A DNA stretch of 64,000 nt from Hirundichthys speculiger (GCA_018398805.1 JAGFBZ010000289.1:3365001-3429000), one strand, 5' to 3'. Shown: positions 14,361-32,057, counted from the first letter of the stretch. Made by a program: numbers and translations. The notes: a model not told the origin generated them from the letters alone.

Positions 14361-17300
14361 TTAGCACACAACACACCCACATTTCTTTTTCTTTTTCACA
14401 CAGCCATCACAGCTTTTTATCACAGGTTTGGTCCTTTCATCACTGCAGGAGCTTGGCAGGGTAGTATTGGCAGCTGTGGGTGACTCAAGGGAGAAGGCTG
14501 GCTCACTGGCTTCCTTTCTCTCTGCTTCAAACTTTCCTCCGGGCCCTGAGCCCATTTTCAACTGACCTTCACCACCTTTCTCCTCTCTAACAATGCTTTC
14601 ACTATTAGGCAAATCTGAATGTGTTCCACTGACGTCCCCGCTTCCTCTACAGCCCTTAGCCTTGTCTTTGCACACACCCCCAGCACCTGATATGAAGTCG
14701 GGAGCAGCAGCTCTCTGTTGAGCTTCCATTTCTGACAGGCTGCACGCCAAAGCCATCTGAAGGTCTTCATCTTCCTCGTCGTCACTTCCCCCTGCAACAC
14801 CATAGTTGTAGAAGGGTGCGGAGCTAAATGAACGTTGCGCTGCTCCAGGGTGAGGGCTGGGCCGGAGTCTGTCAGACTCAGCAGGTGATCTGTTCTGGAT
14901 TTGTGGCTTCAGAGAGGACTGATGGGGCTGTCCTTCTCTTCGGCTAAGCTCCAGAGCGAGAGCCATTTCATCTTCCACACCTGAGAAAAACACAAACAAC
15001 AATACAGGTATGTTTGCACAAGCCCAGCAAATAGCAACAGAAGAATGTGCAATCAGAAACGCTTGTCAAATGTTGGTTGCATATTGTGGAGTTGGTCCCA
15101 TATTTTGCCAAGTTTTAATAACAAGGGTTACAATTAGGTAAACAAGAAAATTGTGTCATTTGTTGAAATCAAGACATTTTATTGCTTAGGTACAGGAAAA
15201 GATTGTGATTTGGGTTGAAAAATACACATTAATAACATTAACTACATGTTTGCATGGTTTTATGGCAGAATGCACTCAGAGCCATCTCTATGAGCATAAA
15301 ACACAAGTAAATTTCAACCAGGATGTTGAGTAACACCTTGCTAGGCAAGTGAAACTGACCAATCAGAGAAGGTTGTGCTTTTAGAAAGTTAGACATTCAG
15401 TCTCCTAACTTCATTGTAAGAGGAAATGTAACTATGTAAAAGTACATTCAATTTATCAGTAAATCAATTCACTTGTGGAACCACTTTAATTGAGGACACT
15501 GAGAAGGCAAGATAATGAATGGAGAAGATACTTTCACATTGTCTTACCATTTATTAGGATACTTTTTAACACCCCATCCTCCTCAATCTCAATTCTTTCC
15601 TGTCCGTTCTCCTTTATCCTGTAGCCAAGACAAAAACAAAGATAAGTGGCAGCATTTACTGGTAGACTTTTTTTTGGCTTAAATTACAAGGACTGTAATA
15701 ACAGTGTTTTTAATCTACAGGCATACTGACAAATAAAATCCCTAAGAAATTACTGAATTGTCCAACTGAATTCAAACTAAACTGGAGAGACAGACTATAA
15801 TTACCTCCAACTAAACTTAAGTTTGCAGTTTATGGACTTCTGCATACAAATACCTCACATGCTCAATGTTATAAAGCGGTTGGAATCTAATCAAACCCAC
15901 CTTGACCTTCAAATAACTTTAACTGTATTGTTTTCTCAGCCTGTCTGTTCCATGCAGATCTTTTTACATGCAACAGTCTATAAGTCTATAACACTATAAG
16001 GCTTTCCCTATTTTGTCTAAATGTTTCCATGGTTGTATGAATTTTCTTTAAGGAAGATATCACATACTTCTTGGTGGTGGTGCGCTTTCCATTTATGATG
16101 CGAGTGGAGGTAGAAACTGATTTGAAGTTACCCATCCCTCCACCCATGCTCTCCATCCCATCCAGACCGCCGAAAGAAGAAGAGAAAGATGAAAATTCAA
16201 CTGTAAAAAACAAATGATCAGAGAACAAAGGAGAAGTTAGTGACACTCCTTTGCAGACTCTCTCTGTGCAAATGCAACTATCATATTATTACAACTGTGA
16301 ATCTGCACAGGTAGAATAGCATTAAAAAAAATCTACTCTGAGAAAAATTTGAGAATATTTGGAGAAGAATTTTCTATAAGTTTCATGACCTTAAAGCACA
16401 CTCCTAATCGCATTTACTTACATTCACATTTACATGAAACTCTGCTAATATCACCTACATTTCCCAATCAAAAATTTACTAAGAATTCTTTGAACTTTCT
16501 CAGTCTCAGTAGACCAAGACAAGATTCTAAAGGTGACATTTTTCTTCAAAGTTTTATTCAACTGCTTACCTCTAGCTGAAGGGAAAGAGAAGAATCGACT
16601 GGGGCCAAGACGTGAAGTAGAGCCTCCAAATGAAGAGAAATCATCTGAATGGCAGAAAGAGTGATATTCGTATGTGTACAACAGGTAAATGGAAATGGTG
16701 ACAAGAGTAAGAGGTAAGGGTGATGACATGTAAAAACTGCAGTCATTAAGCCTCGCCTAAAGAAGAGCAGTCTTGAAGCCACAGTACTGAAGAACTATCG
16801 GCCCATATCAAACCTGCCATTCCTTGGCAAAGTCCTAGAAAAAGTGGTATATAAACAGCTTACTGACTTTCTCCTGTCTAACAATGTTTTTGATCATTTT
16901 CAATCAGGCTTCAGGCCCCATCACAGTACTGAGACATCTTTGATCAAGGTGACAAACGATATTCACCTGAACACGGATGCAGGCAAAGTCTCAGTCTTAG
17001 TCCTGCTGGACCTAAGCGCTGCCTTTGACACAGTTGACCATGCAATCTTATTACAGAGGTTAGGAGACTGGGTGGGAATCTCTGAAACTGCTTTAAACTG
17101 GTTCAAGTCCTATCTCGGGGACAGGCGATAGTTTGTTGAAATTGGTAACTGTGTCTCAGACCAAATGGCTATGACCTGTGGGGTTCCCCAGGGGTCAATC
17201 CTGGGACCCTTATTGTTCAATCTGTTCATGCTTCCATTAGGCCAGCTAATACACAGTTATAATGTGTCCTACCACAACTATGCAGATGATACTCAGATCT

Positions 17301-19992
17301 ATGTGTCATTGACAGCAGGAGAACATGGACCTGTAGATTCATTGTGTCACTGCATCAAACAGATCAGTGTGTGGATGCAAAACAACTTTCTCCAGCTAAA
17401 CTCAGACAAAACTGAAATCATTGTCTGTGGCCCACAGAAACAAAGAGAAAGTGTTATCAGTCACCTTGAGACTCTCTCTCTAAAACCTAAAAATCAGGTC
17501 AGAAATTTAGGGGTAATGTTGGATTCAGACTTGAACTTTAACAGCCGCATTAAAGCAATAACATCAGCAGCTTTTTACCATCTATAAAACATTGACAGAG
17601 TCAAAGGAATAGTATCTAAACCAGATTTAGAAAGACTAATCCATGCGTTCATCTCCACCAGGTTAGACTACTGTAACGACCTGCTCACTGGGCTCTGAAC
17701 CAGCTATGAGACAGCTGCAGTACATCCAGAACGCTGCTGCTCGAGTCCTGACTAGAACCAGGAAGTATGACCATATTAGTCCAGTCCTGAGGTCTCTGCA
17801 CTGGCTTCCTGTCACTCAGAGAATAGACTTTAAAACAGCTCTACTTGTGTACAAGTCTCTTCATGGCCTCGCCCCAAAGTACATCTCTAACATGTTAGAA
17901 CCATATGAACCAAGCCGGACTCTGAGAACAGACTAAACAAGGTAAAGCTGCATTTCAGTTTTATGCTCCTAAAGTCTGGAACAGTCTTCCAGAAGATGTG
18001 AGACAGGCCTTAACTCTGACAATGTTCAGATCCAGGCTGAAAACAGTTCTGTTTAGATGTGCATATGACAACTGAAAGGATTTTATCTGCGTTTTTCATT
18101 TTTAATTCATTTATAATTTAATGTATTCTTCTTTTTAAATTCATTTTTAATCTAATTTATTAATGACAATTTCTATGCTCTTATGATTAATGGAATGACT
18201 CTATTTGGCTTCTTGTGATTTTATGCATGTGTAAAGCATGTTGAATTGCCTTGTGTACGAATTGTGCTCAACAAATAAACTTGCCTTGCCATGCCTAATT
18301 ATTTTGAGGGTGCCTTTTCAGGTCCACATGAATTACTCATCTTAATATAACAAAACTTAGAGTACACTTAAAACAATCAGTACTGGACTAAGAAGTAAAA
18401 CTGTTAGCAAACATAGCCTACTATATGTAGAGTGAGACTTACCAAAGAGGCTAGCAAAAGGGTCCTGTCCACCAAAAAACTCTCTGAACACCTCATCTGG
18501 GCTGCGGAATGTAAAGGTGAATCCAGGGAAATCTGATGCAAAGTCTGAGTTGGAGGAGCCTGTTAAATAATGACATCAGGGTCAAGCAAGTAAAAAGAAA
18601 CAAGGAAGGAAGTGAGGAGGAAAGAGTTAAACAAGAGAAAGAGAAATCAGATGTTTAACAAGTTGTGCATTTCATCTATTCCAAGTAATGATTATTCATC
18701 TTTCCCTTCACACAAGCACAAGTATATTTTTAATTACCTGTATGTCGCATTCTGTCATTTCCATATCTGTCATAGGCATCACGTTTGCTCGCTGTTAAAA
18801 AAAATTAAAAAAGAAAACAAAAACAAAAGCATGTGTAATGACTTTTTTCCTCTCACAAATTTCCTACACAAACAATAGAGTTGCAGCATTTAGGAAACTG
18901 AAACAAAATCCACAGTACAGAGTGAACTAGAAAAATGAAGTTTTCTGTTTGTGATTCTGATCATTACCCTCTAAAAACAAAATAATAAAAACAAGAGGAA
19001 TGATGTGATATGTGACTCCAAAAATGAACTTAAGTGTGGATTTAGAGAATCATAAAAATCCTAACAGACACAAACCCACACACATACAGAGATACATTTA
19101 ACAGGTGTATGATAAAGACGTTCATCTGTTGTGACATACTGTCAGACAGGACTTCATAGGCTTCAGCGAGCTCTTTGAATTTTCTCTCTGCCTCCTCCTT
19201 GTTGTCTGGATTTTTGTCTGGATGCCATTTCAAGGCGAGCTTCCTGTAGCTGAATACATAACAAAAGTGCCAATGAATGTTGGTACCAGAGATACAACAC
19301 ATGCAGCGTATACACAATTTACTGAAGCACTCTTTGGAGGCAACAAGCAAAAACGGAACCATGAAAAACACCAGAGGTACTCTTCTACGGTTTAAAATAT
19401 CCATATTTTTGAAATACTGGTTTCAAACTTTTTTTTTTATGGGTATAAGTTGATTCATTTGCCAGATTAAAGATGTTGTCTCTTTCCAATTTTTTGTTAT
19501 TTTTGCAATAACTTTGTACTTGATATAATGTTTTTGTTTGAAATCAAGACAAAGATTTTCAAAAACTTCAGATACATAACACAGAAAATTGAATGGGTTT
19601 ACATAGTAATAAAAGCATAAAAGCATTAACATGCTCATAACAATAATAACCATAATAATAATAATATACAAACTCTAGTCAATTTGTGGACTGTCCCAGG
19701 AGTAGCTGCAGTAGTAAACCATAATCCCTGTGCTTCACCTTTGGTCGATTCTTCTATGATTTATGTTTTTAAAGGCCAACATTAAGAAAATATGCTTATA
19801 TGGGCTACTTTTCATTACTGTTTGCAGTCTACATCTGTAACAGCTGAAAGCTCAATACTACAGACAAAAAAGAATGCTAATTTGAAGCTGGATTTCCTAT
19901 TTTGGATATAAACAATAAGACAAAATACTGGAAGACCACCATCAGTTAATTTATTTAAATTAAGAGACCTATATGAGTGAACTCTTTTACTA

Positions 19993-20045
<53 letters not shown>

Positions 20046-20148
20046 TTTTGAGCTACTTTTTCAAATAATCTCAGAATACTTACGCCTTTTTGATGTCCTC
20101 TTGCGTGGCTGCTTTGGACACTCCCAGGACGCTGTAGTAGTCCACCAT
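14361..20148 (-). CDS. dnajb2: DnaJ homolog subfamily B member 2 (HSJ1-like co-chaperone)
   Basis: An Hsp70 co-chaperone that delivers ubiquitylated clients. Eight coding exons in transcript order: 20148-20084, 19249-19140, 18791-18738, 18559-18443, 16644-16570, 16200-16068, 15618-15548, 14980-14361. They total 1245 bp (414 residues) with consistent phases. The J domain starts [20 protein letters not shown] and contains the HPD motif in [10 protein letters not shown] Gly/Phe-rich segment follows ([16 protein letters not shown]), then [20 protein letters not shown]. Two ubiquitin-interacting motifs follow: [14 protein letters not shown] and [20 protein letters not shown]. The UIM pair separates dnajb2 from the related dnajb6. 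The protein ends in five lysines followed by CGCVVC, a CaaX-type prenylation signal as in the long HSJ1 isoform. The first coding exon extends to an acceptor near 20180, so an upstream noncoding exon is likely. An antisense LINE occupies the intron between 16644 and 18443. Confidence 0.95.
16741..18298 (+). mobile_element. 5'-truncated L2/CR1-type LINE, reverse transcriptase remnant
   Basis: The reading frame enters at a typical finger/palm segment ([20 protein letters not shown]) and continues with [40 protein letters not shown] and the catalytic YADDTQIY. An in-frame stop at about 17128-17130 follows YLGDR, and a further stop occurs near 17585, so the copy is dead. The 3' end is AAATAAACTTGCCTTGCC. 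It lies antisense within a dnajb2 intron. A shorter copy of the same family ends at 31945. The clade is inferred from motif style. Confidence 0.85.
19994..20041. repeat. (TA)n microsatellite
   Basis: About 45 bp of uninterrupted TA dinucleotides, in the dnajb2 intron just downstream of its first coding exon. Confidence 0.95.
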
Positions 20149-20179
20149 GTCACCTCCTGTCTCTCCTCAAAACGCCAGC

Positions 20180-22190
20180 CTGAAATACAGCCATGTATTC
20201 ACATCAGATCTTTGTGGATCCAAGGATCCTGCATTTACAAAATAAAGCCCCACAAGACAAAATATCTGAATCTAATCAGTTAATCCACGTCCACAAAAAT
20301 AAAAGAAGATATCAGGTAAATGAGATACAGCAGGGACTGATGAAGAAAGTAATGTATTTCTTGTCTGAACACTTGTGAGTAAATAAATAATGAAAAATTT
20401 TTTACCCAAAGGTCCCACAGACCAATGCCTCAGCTTCTGAAGCAAAACAAAAAACAAAGCAAAAAAAGAAAAAAAACAAAAACAAAAATAACAGTATGAT
20501 TAATTTTGATTGGAAGATAAAAGTTTACCAAGTTTCAGTTAAAAAGCTATTCCATATAGACTGAGATAGTACTGTTTAATATGTAGATTAGATTTTTGAT
20601 GTAACAGTTATTTAACTTTTTTTAAATACATTTTTAAAATAATCTTTTTTTCTCCACTAACGTCACAGTCATAATAATAAATAATTATTGTTAGTTCCCT
20701 TCAGTTAACAAATATGCATCATTGCATAGGTGTTTATAGATTTTTTTTTTTAAGCCAACACATTTAAAAGCCACTTGAATGACGGAAAGCATACAGTACA
20801 GTCAGCAGCTCCATAACAGCCTCAGCCATGTCCCCACCATACCAATCTCATTAGACTCCTGCAGAAGTTTCACAGCTGAAGGGGGCTTCCAAACTGAGGC
20901 AAAACAGCTAAACTTAACTTTGTGCGTCCCCTAGGGAAGAGCCATGCGCTCATACAAGTATTATTACTGCGTTATTTCTAGTACTGAGGCATCTGACAAC
21001 TGCTGCTGACATGACTGTGGGCCTATACACACGCTTAAGTGCGGCAGATGCACTTGGAGGCACAGGTGCTGCCTTATTCAAGAGCCTGCCATTGGCGTTG
21101 GGAGTACCGCTAGTATTATGTGGAATTCCGGAGACACATTTCCTATTATGGTTAAGTTTGGCATGAATGTACTGCAGTGCTGGTCTGTTAGCTGTGTCTC
21201 GCCAAAAGTTGTTAGTGCTAGCCAAAGCTAGGAACCTACCGTTTGAGTTTTTTGGTCCGGTTACTAAGCAGTTTAGCTGCGTGTTGAACGTTTTGTGATG
21301 ACACTTAATTACCGGTGACAGCTTCTGGGAAACGGTCTCTCCGTGACAGCCGCACAGCCACCTCCCCGCTGTCAGCCTACCCTTTCCACAGTCCCGAAAC
21401 AAACCTTATTCTCCGACAGCACTATCCCCGTGGTACCGTTAAGCCTCTGCGGTCTACTCCTCCGGTGGTATTGACCAGCAGGGAGAAAAAAAAAAAAAAA
21501 AACACGCAGACCAACGCTGTACGCGCTACGTCACCGACTGGAAAGAAAATCGAGCGTCGAGAACATGCTAGTGTTGTGATACGTCATCAGACCCGCCTTG
21601 CCTCGACGTTTGCCTGTTGCTGTCTGATAGTGTTCTTACTGCGGTTCGGATAGGTCTCAGAAATTTTGATTAGCACGTTACAATAATTTCATGTCAATCA
21701 TCACGATGTTCTGTAGAGATCACGATGGTGGTGAAATGAACAAATCCTGTGCTAAAGTTGTACTTTTGTGTATTTAAATAGCTTTTATAAGACATATTTC
21801 ACTCTTGCGAAGAAGTCATTTTGTTCAAGCTCTGAATGCTCGTGTAACAGCAGAGTGTATTCACAAAATATGGAATAAATGTATACACAAATGAAAATGC
21901 CTGGGTGCTGTGGTTTATATCTATGCAGTGGAATTGGTCATCATTAACTTCAGTGTTACCCTGGTTGAAAGTAATGATAATCCAGTTATATATTGGTCTA
22001 TCATATAGTTCTTACATGGTCCATCTTGTTGCAGAGGTCATAATGTGTATTTGTACAGGTTAAGGTATTTGTTGCTGACTCAGTATCTGCACTTTATTGA
22101 ATAATCTAACAAAACCTCGATCACATTGCTGCCACCTGCTGGATTAAGCAAGAAGCTGCAGGAAGTAGACCCTCCAGCCTATTGTATACT
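20180..22190 (-). other. dnajb2 5' region with candidate CpG-rich promoter
   Basis: The dnajb2 start exon has a splice acceptor at its 5' edge (minus strand, TTTCAG then GCTGGC near 20180), so transcription should begin further upstream. The only CpG-rich stretch is about 21240-21560, with several CG dinucleotides and a possible minus-strand donor near 21403. The rest is AT-rich without recognisable exons. The promoter location is inferred. Confidence 0.4.
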
Positions 22191-22196
22191 TTAGAG

Positions 22197-22528
22197 CAGT
22201 GGCCCCCAACCTTTTTTGCACCACGGACCAGTTTAGTGTGAGGCAATATTTTTACGGACCGGTCTGTTGAAATGTGTCACAGATAAATACAACAAAATAA
22301 AATGATATGACCGGCACACAATCTGTGGTATTTTTTAATTAACGTAAATCCGCTGTGTATTCATGTGCAACTTTATGGTCTTGAGTCAAGAGTTAGTCAT
22401 AGATGGATGTAATGGAGAGAATTGTCATTTTTCAAATCATTTAGACTGATAAGTAATTGAAGTGATTTTTTTTCTCTGCGGCCCGCTACCAAATGACCCT
22501 CGGACCGGTACCGGGCTGGGGACCACTG
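22197..22528. mobile_element. hAT-like MITE
   Basis: Imperfect terminal inverted repeats begin CAGTGGCCCCCAACC on the left; the right end, reverse-complemented, reads CAGTGGTCCCCAGCCC. The 8-bp flanks CTTTAGAG and CCTCAGAG match at six of eight positions, as expected of an aged hAT target-site duplication. There is no coding capacity. Confidence 0.8.
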
Positions 22529-22872
22529 CCTCAGAGCCCACCTACCCGTATACAGACAAAGGCAAACTGAAATTCGCTTGACTGCACTGCACAAAACGTT
22601 TTTAATCCTTAAAACTTAAATTATATACATGCGAGTGTGATTTAATATGTGTGCATACATATAGTTCAGAATGTTGTATCGATATAAACTGCTAAAATGT
22701 TACAAGTTCCATGTTTTCAAGTCAAGTAAAGACTTTTAGAGTAAGTTGTTTTAAAGATGTTTGCCTTTAGCTGTAGGAATAATTAACTCGTCAATAAAAC
22801 GTAATCAGCCATTATGCCACACTCAAAGACATAAAAAAGGTCAAAAGTGAGTATAAATTGTTCAATAGAATG

Positions 22873-22878
22873 TTTATT
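22873..22878 (-). promoter_or_regulatory. Likely poly(A) signal of alpha-tubulin copy 1
   Basis: AATAAA on the minus strand, about 90 bp past the stop codon. Confidence 0.6.
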
Positions 22879-22967
22879 GATAATACTGACAAATCAACAT
22901 CACAGATTTTGCTGGGAATGTGTTTCGTTCAAAACAAAATGTGGAATGCGTGATGATGTTGGACCCC

Positions 22968-25694
<2,727 letters not shown>

Positions 25695-25770
25695 TTTGTC
25701 TGCTTGTCCTTCGACCGACGTTGAGGATTCAGACACAAAGCAGAAGTGGGGAGGAAAAGGAGAGCCGGGA

Positions 25771-25778
25771 CTTATATA
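25771..25778 (-). promoter_or_regulatory. TATA box of alpha-tubulin copy 1
   Basis: TATATAAG on the minus strand, 77-84 bp upstream of the ATG. This implies a short 5' UTR of roughly 50 bp. Confidence 0.75.
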
Positions 25779-25779
25779 G

Positions 25780-27235
25780 GCAAGGGTGTGAAGGGGGCCG
25801 GCAGAAAACTGTAGAAAGCAGCTGCATAGTTTAAAGGAGGGAGGGAACAGCAGTTTGGGAGGGAAAAAAAGAGGGAAGTCCCTAATACTGCCTGTTATTG
25901 TGTTCACTCTTACACTTACCACATTGTCCTCCAGTTTTATATAAACCCCTTACAAGTGCAAAGGTAACCCCGTTTCATTTCTTTAAAACTCTTTCCCTCC
26001 CCATTTTATTCTGTTTGTGTGTTTATGACTGTTTGCAGTGAAGTACAACTCAGAGCTCCAGAGAGTGTCAGTTTGATCACACAAATACTGCACCTTCTTA
26101 AAGAGTTGTTTCTTAACCAATTTTTCCAGTTTAGTAGCGTGCACTTTTTCAGTTTATAGAGCAGTGTAAGGACTGTGAGTCGGGAGACATGAAGTGTCTT
26201 TTAGGGTTGGTTTTTTTTCACACACGCACACACGCTCACCAACACACCCAGCCCACCTTGTGTCTCTGTTTAAATGTGAAGTGAGTCATTACACACACAT
26301 GATCTGGACAAAAAGGAAGGGTTTATCCTGGCCATCAAATGTTAAATATAGAGGGTTTAATGATAGGAAGGCATTTTAAGAGGCATTGCAAATAATGCAT
26401 TTAGATGACAAAAATTTGTAGCAAATAAAAGGGCATGATAGAGGTTCAGTAACTCAGAATGGACAGAAAACCACAACAGTGAAAACTATAAATCACTAAC
26501 AAGTGAAATATTTAAAAATAGGGACAAATGCAACAAGTGCAAGGACCCACTTTTTGCCTTTATTTATTCCTTTTTTTGTTAGTGGTACAACATTCAAGTA
26601 GCCATGTTAGGATCACAGAGAAGTGATTCATCCATAAGTTAACTGGGATCCTGTTGTAGCTGCAGGCCACTGTCTGAGTTAGAGCTACACAAACAATCCT
26701 GGCCACTGCGTTCGTCAGTTATTTTCTCTAGCTCTTGTTCTCGCAGAGTCACAGCTGAATGGTATATGGAAACTGACATAGGAGTCCTTTCATAACTTGC
26801 ATTCCTCATGGAAGAGGACATGGTGGGGGGATGTGCACAGAGGAGAGGGTTTGGTTCAAGTTTCTCAGTTGGACAAAAATGCAAAAAGAAAAAAAAGTTA
26901 AACAATGAGAGAAAGTTGTTCTATTTTGCAATGAATGTATGTGTATAGTAAGTTTATGGATAGTACCATAACAAATCACTCCAGATATTTTAAAGCTAAG
27001 CCATACTTTGTTGAGATTTGTATTAGCTATGCTTTATGAATGTCTGCCACAATATGTACAGCATATGTTGAGATATGTATTGTTTTTTTTTTGTTCAATG
27101 TCAATGTCATCGTGATAAAATATTGTATTGGTGTTGTAGTTGTGTTGATATAGTTATATAGTCATTTGTTACATTTTCACTCACCAAGAAAAAGAAAGAG
27201 CTAAATGTTTAATTTTAAAACCAGTAGGAAATCTA
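25780..27235. other. Spacer between the two minus-strand tubulins
   Basis: Apart from the candidate orphan exon at 26639-26863, no gene was recognised. AT-rich sequence with short low-complexity runs. AATAAA-type signals for tubulin copy 2 lie near 27236-27262 on the minus strand. Confidence 0.5.
26639..26863 (-). CDS. Unidentified candidate terminal exon
   Basis: A minus-strand open frame begins just after a polypyrimidine tract and AG acceptor at 26864-26865 and runs 74 codons to a stop. The peptide starts KLEPNPLLCAHPPTMSSS and ends SNSDSGLQLQQDPS. Its mixed composition, with Ser, Glu and Arg clusters such as REQELEKITDERSGQDC, looks more like real protein than random frame. I do not recognise the family. 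No upstream exon of the same gene was found, so it could be a gene relic or a chance open frame. Confidence 0.3.
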   Translation of the reverse strand, partial: KLEPNPLLCAHPPTMSSSMRNASYERTPMSVSIYHSAVTLREQELEKITDERSGQDCLCSSNSDSGLQLQQDPS

Positions 27236-27277
27236 TTTATTTTTTACTTTATTTATTTTATTTTTCATGAAATAAAC

Positions 27278-29257
<1,980 letters not shown>

Positions 29258-29328
29258 CGTTTCTCTCGTTTCCAATGTCCAGGTATCAGAAAGAAGATGA
29301 AATGTCAGAAACAGCCTTGTTGCTCTGC

Positions 29329-29337
29329 TTATATATA
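29329..29337 (-). promoter_or_regulatory. TATA box of alpha-tubulin copy 2
   Basis: TATATATAA on the minus strand, 72-80 bp upstream of the ATG, a position similar to that in tandem copy 1. Confidence 0.75.
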
Positions 29338-29344
29338 CGGCCCC

Positions 29345-31009
29345 TGTGATTCAGTTTGAACTGTAATCAGAGAACTTCCCAACGGGACAAGGATAAGATC
29401 AACCGCTTTACAAATATGATCACAATGAAAAAGGGAGGTCACCACCCTAGTCATTGTGCGAGGTACTTGTGTTTTGCACCTGTGTTTATGAACCTCATAT
29501 TTCAAAAAGCACAAGCATACCTTAAAGGAAGGGAAGGTGACCTAAAGCCGTTCAACTGGGCTGTTTTTTGATGCATACTTTTATGTTGAAGAGTATTACA
29601 GGATGAAAAAAAACACCTGTTGCTCCGAGGCTGTTTCTCAGTTTTCAGCATCTATGACAGGTCTAGGACAGACCGAAGTACCATGCTAGTTTTGATAGAT
29701 TTTTGCAAAACAAAAGTTACCCTGTGAATTTCATGGTTCAAATTCTCAGGGTTCGTTCAAGATCTCAGTGGATGAACTTGAATGCATCAGCTGAGTACAT
29801 CTATGCATTGCGTCCACTTTTGTGATTAGGAGTCAGTTTAGCAAACATGCAATAGTGACTTTTCAAGCCACACCACTCTTCCTTCATCATTGATTTCTTT
29901 ATCCTTGAAGAGAAATAGACATGATACATGAAAATTGCCTCGTGAGGGTGGTGAGGGTCAGCTGACTGGTGGGCTGGTTGCAAACTGTGGGATTGTTTTT
30001 CACTTCATGCAAAATAAAAGTCAGCCAAAGAACATGTTAGTGCCCCGGTCCTTTACATCCATTTGAATGCAATTTGTTCTTAAGTCACAGGTTTCACGTT
30101 CTGTTCCTTGTCTCCATTCAGCTTTGTAGAATTAAAGTAACTGCATTTTACAGTTGGCAGGCAAAACCTAAACTGTTGATAAAGTCTTTTGGCTGTACGG
30201 CAGAGCGCTCAGCTTTGAGATGCTTTAAACAAGTCAAGCAACTTTTGAGACCTGGAGGCAGCAAACATGAAACTGGAGTTCAGAACAAGTGAGAATGTTG
30301 ATTCAGTAAGTGCCCCGTGACAAACTCACACAGAAATAACATGAGAAATCCCTTCTTGTTCTCACCATCTTTGAATAGCACATAGAGCTATGTAAGGGCT
30401 TGGATATCAAAATGAAGTTAAAAATCAACAATGATGACTTTAAGTGAGTTGGTCATGAAGGTGACAGACAAAAATTTAAAAAAAAATGGAGAAGAAAAAG
30501 CCTCAGCTGATTTACTTGTAAATTCAAAACCATAGCATCATTATTATAGTGCTCCTCCCTATAGAAACTCATCTTTTCCCTGTGTCATGTCCTATAAGCT
30601 GAAATATCACTGGAAAAGCACACACCTGGTTATTTTCTCTATTGTGTGTGGCCTCTTCAGAGGTTTTTTTTCTGAGCCATAAAGCTGTGACCCACTTTCA
30701 TTGTGTGACAGGATACATAGGTCCTTCATTCATAGCTTCTTTCTTAGTGCTGCACAATTAGGCTTTTTACAAATAGAGCTAGAATAATGCCACTGCTGGT
30801 AAAGAAAAGGAAAGAAACACAGAAGACCCAGACCAGGATAGAAGAAATAGATTTGAATGTCATATGATATAGCTGTGCAGTACAAGTTAGATAGGTACAA
30901 GATAATTTAATGAGCGAACATTATGTGGGAATATGTGTAAAACTTTAATAAGGATCCCTGAACTGGTTATTCATAGCATGTAATTTGATCTTTATCTACA
31001 TCACATTAA
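29345..31009. other. Gene-poor stretch upstream of tubulin copy 2
   Basis: No exon, RNA gene or clear transposon was recognised. AT-rich, with only short open frames. Confidence 0.5.
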
Positions 31010-31945
31010 TGGTAAATGATAAATGGACTGCAATTATATAGTCCTTTCCAGACACCATCATGGTGCCCCCAAAGCACTTTAATCTGAAATCATTGTCTGT
31101 GGCCCACAAAAACAAAGAGAAAGTGTTATCAGTCACCTTGAGACTCTCTTTCTAAAACCTAAAAATCAGGTCAGAAATTTAGGGGTAATATTGGATTCAG
31201 ACTTGAACCTTTACTGTAACAGCCGCATTAAAGCAATAACATAAGCAGCTTTTTACCAACTAAAAAACATTGCCAGGATCAAAGGAATAGTGTCTAAACC
31301 AGATTTAGAAAGAGTAATCCATGTGTTTGTCTCCACCAGGTTAGACTACTGTAAAGGCCTGCTCACTGGGCTCTAAACCAGCTATGAGACAGCTGCAGTG
31401 CATCCAGAACGCTGCTGCTCGAGTTCCGACTAGAACCAGGAAGTACGACCATATTAGTCCAGTCCTGAGGTCTCTGCACTGGCTTCCTGTCACTCAGAGA
31501 ATAGACTTTAAAACAGCTCTACTTGTGTACAAGTCTCTTCATGGCCCCAAAGTACATCTCTAACATGTTAGAGCCATATGAACCACACCAGACTCTGAGA
31601 ACCTCAGGTAGTGTTCTCCTGCTGGTGCCCAGAGTCAGGACTAAACAAGGTGAAGCTGCATTTCAGTTTTATGCTCCTAAAATCTGGAACAGTCTTCCAG
31701 AAGATGTGAGACAGGCCTGAACTCTGACAATGTTCAAATCCAGGCTGTGCAAATGACAACTTAAAAGGATTTTATCTGCACTCTTCATTTTTAATTCATT
31801 TATAATATAAGTCATTATTTTAATGCTTTTATGATTTATGGAATGACTCTGTTTGCCTTCTTGTGATTTTATGTATCTATAAAGCACTTTGAATTTCTTC
31901 GTGTACAAATTGTGCTCTACAAATAAACTTGCCTTGCCTTGTAAC
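31010..31945 (+). mobile_element. 3' fragment of an L2/CR1-type LINE
   Basis: From about 31082 the sequence closely matches the 3' third of the LINE at 16741-18298, including the segments coding [15 protein letters not shown] and SLHWLPV-like peptides, and it has the same AAATAAACTTGCCTTGCC 3' end. Several indels break the frame. The preceding 31010-31080 is a separate short dispersed-repeat tail. Confidence 0.8.
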
Positions 31946-31971
31946 TAAAGAGAACCCATCTTAACATGAAA

Positions 31972-32057
31972 AAAGGCCAAAGAACTCTTGAAATGAGTGA
32001 CTTCCACCTCTGCTTGCACAGGTGGAAGTCACTCATTTCAAGAGTTCTTTGGCCTTT
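31972..32057. repeat. Perfect 38-bp inverted repeat with a 10-nt loop
   Basis: The left arm 31972-32009 and right arm 32020-32057 are exact reverse complements across all 38 bases, separated by CTGCTTGCAC. The hairpin begins 27 bp after the 3' end of the LINE fragment. It could be a small-RNA precursor, a very small foldback element or a snap-back repair product. Confidence 0.9.
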
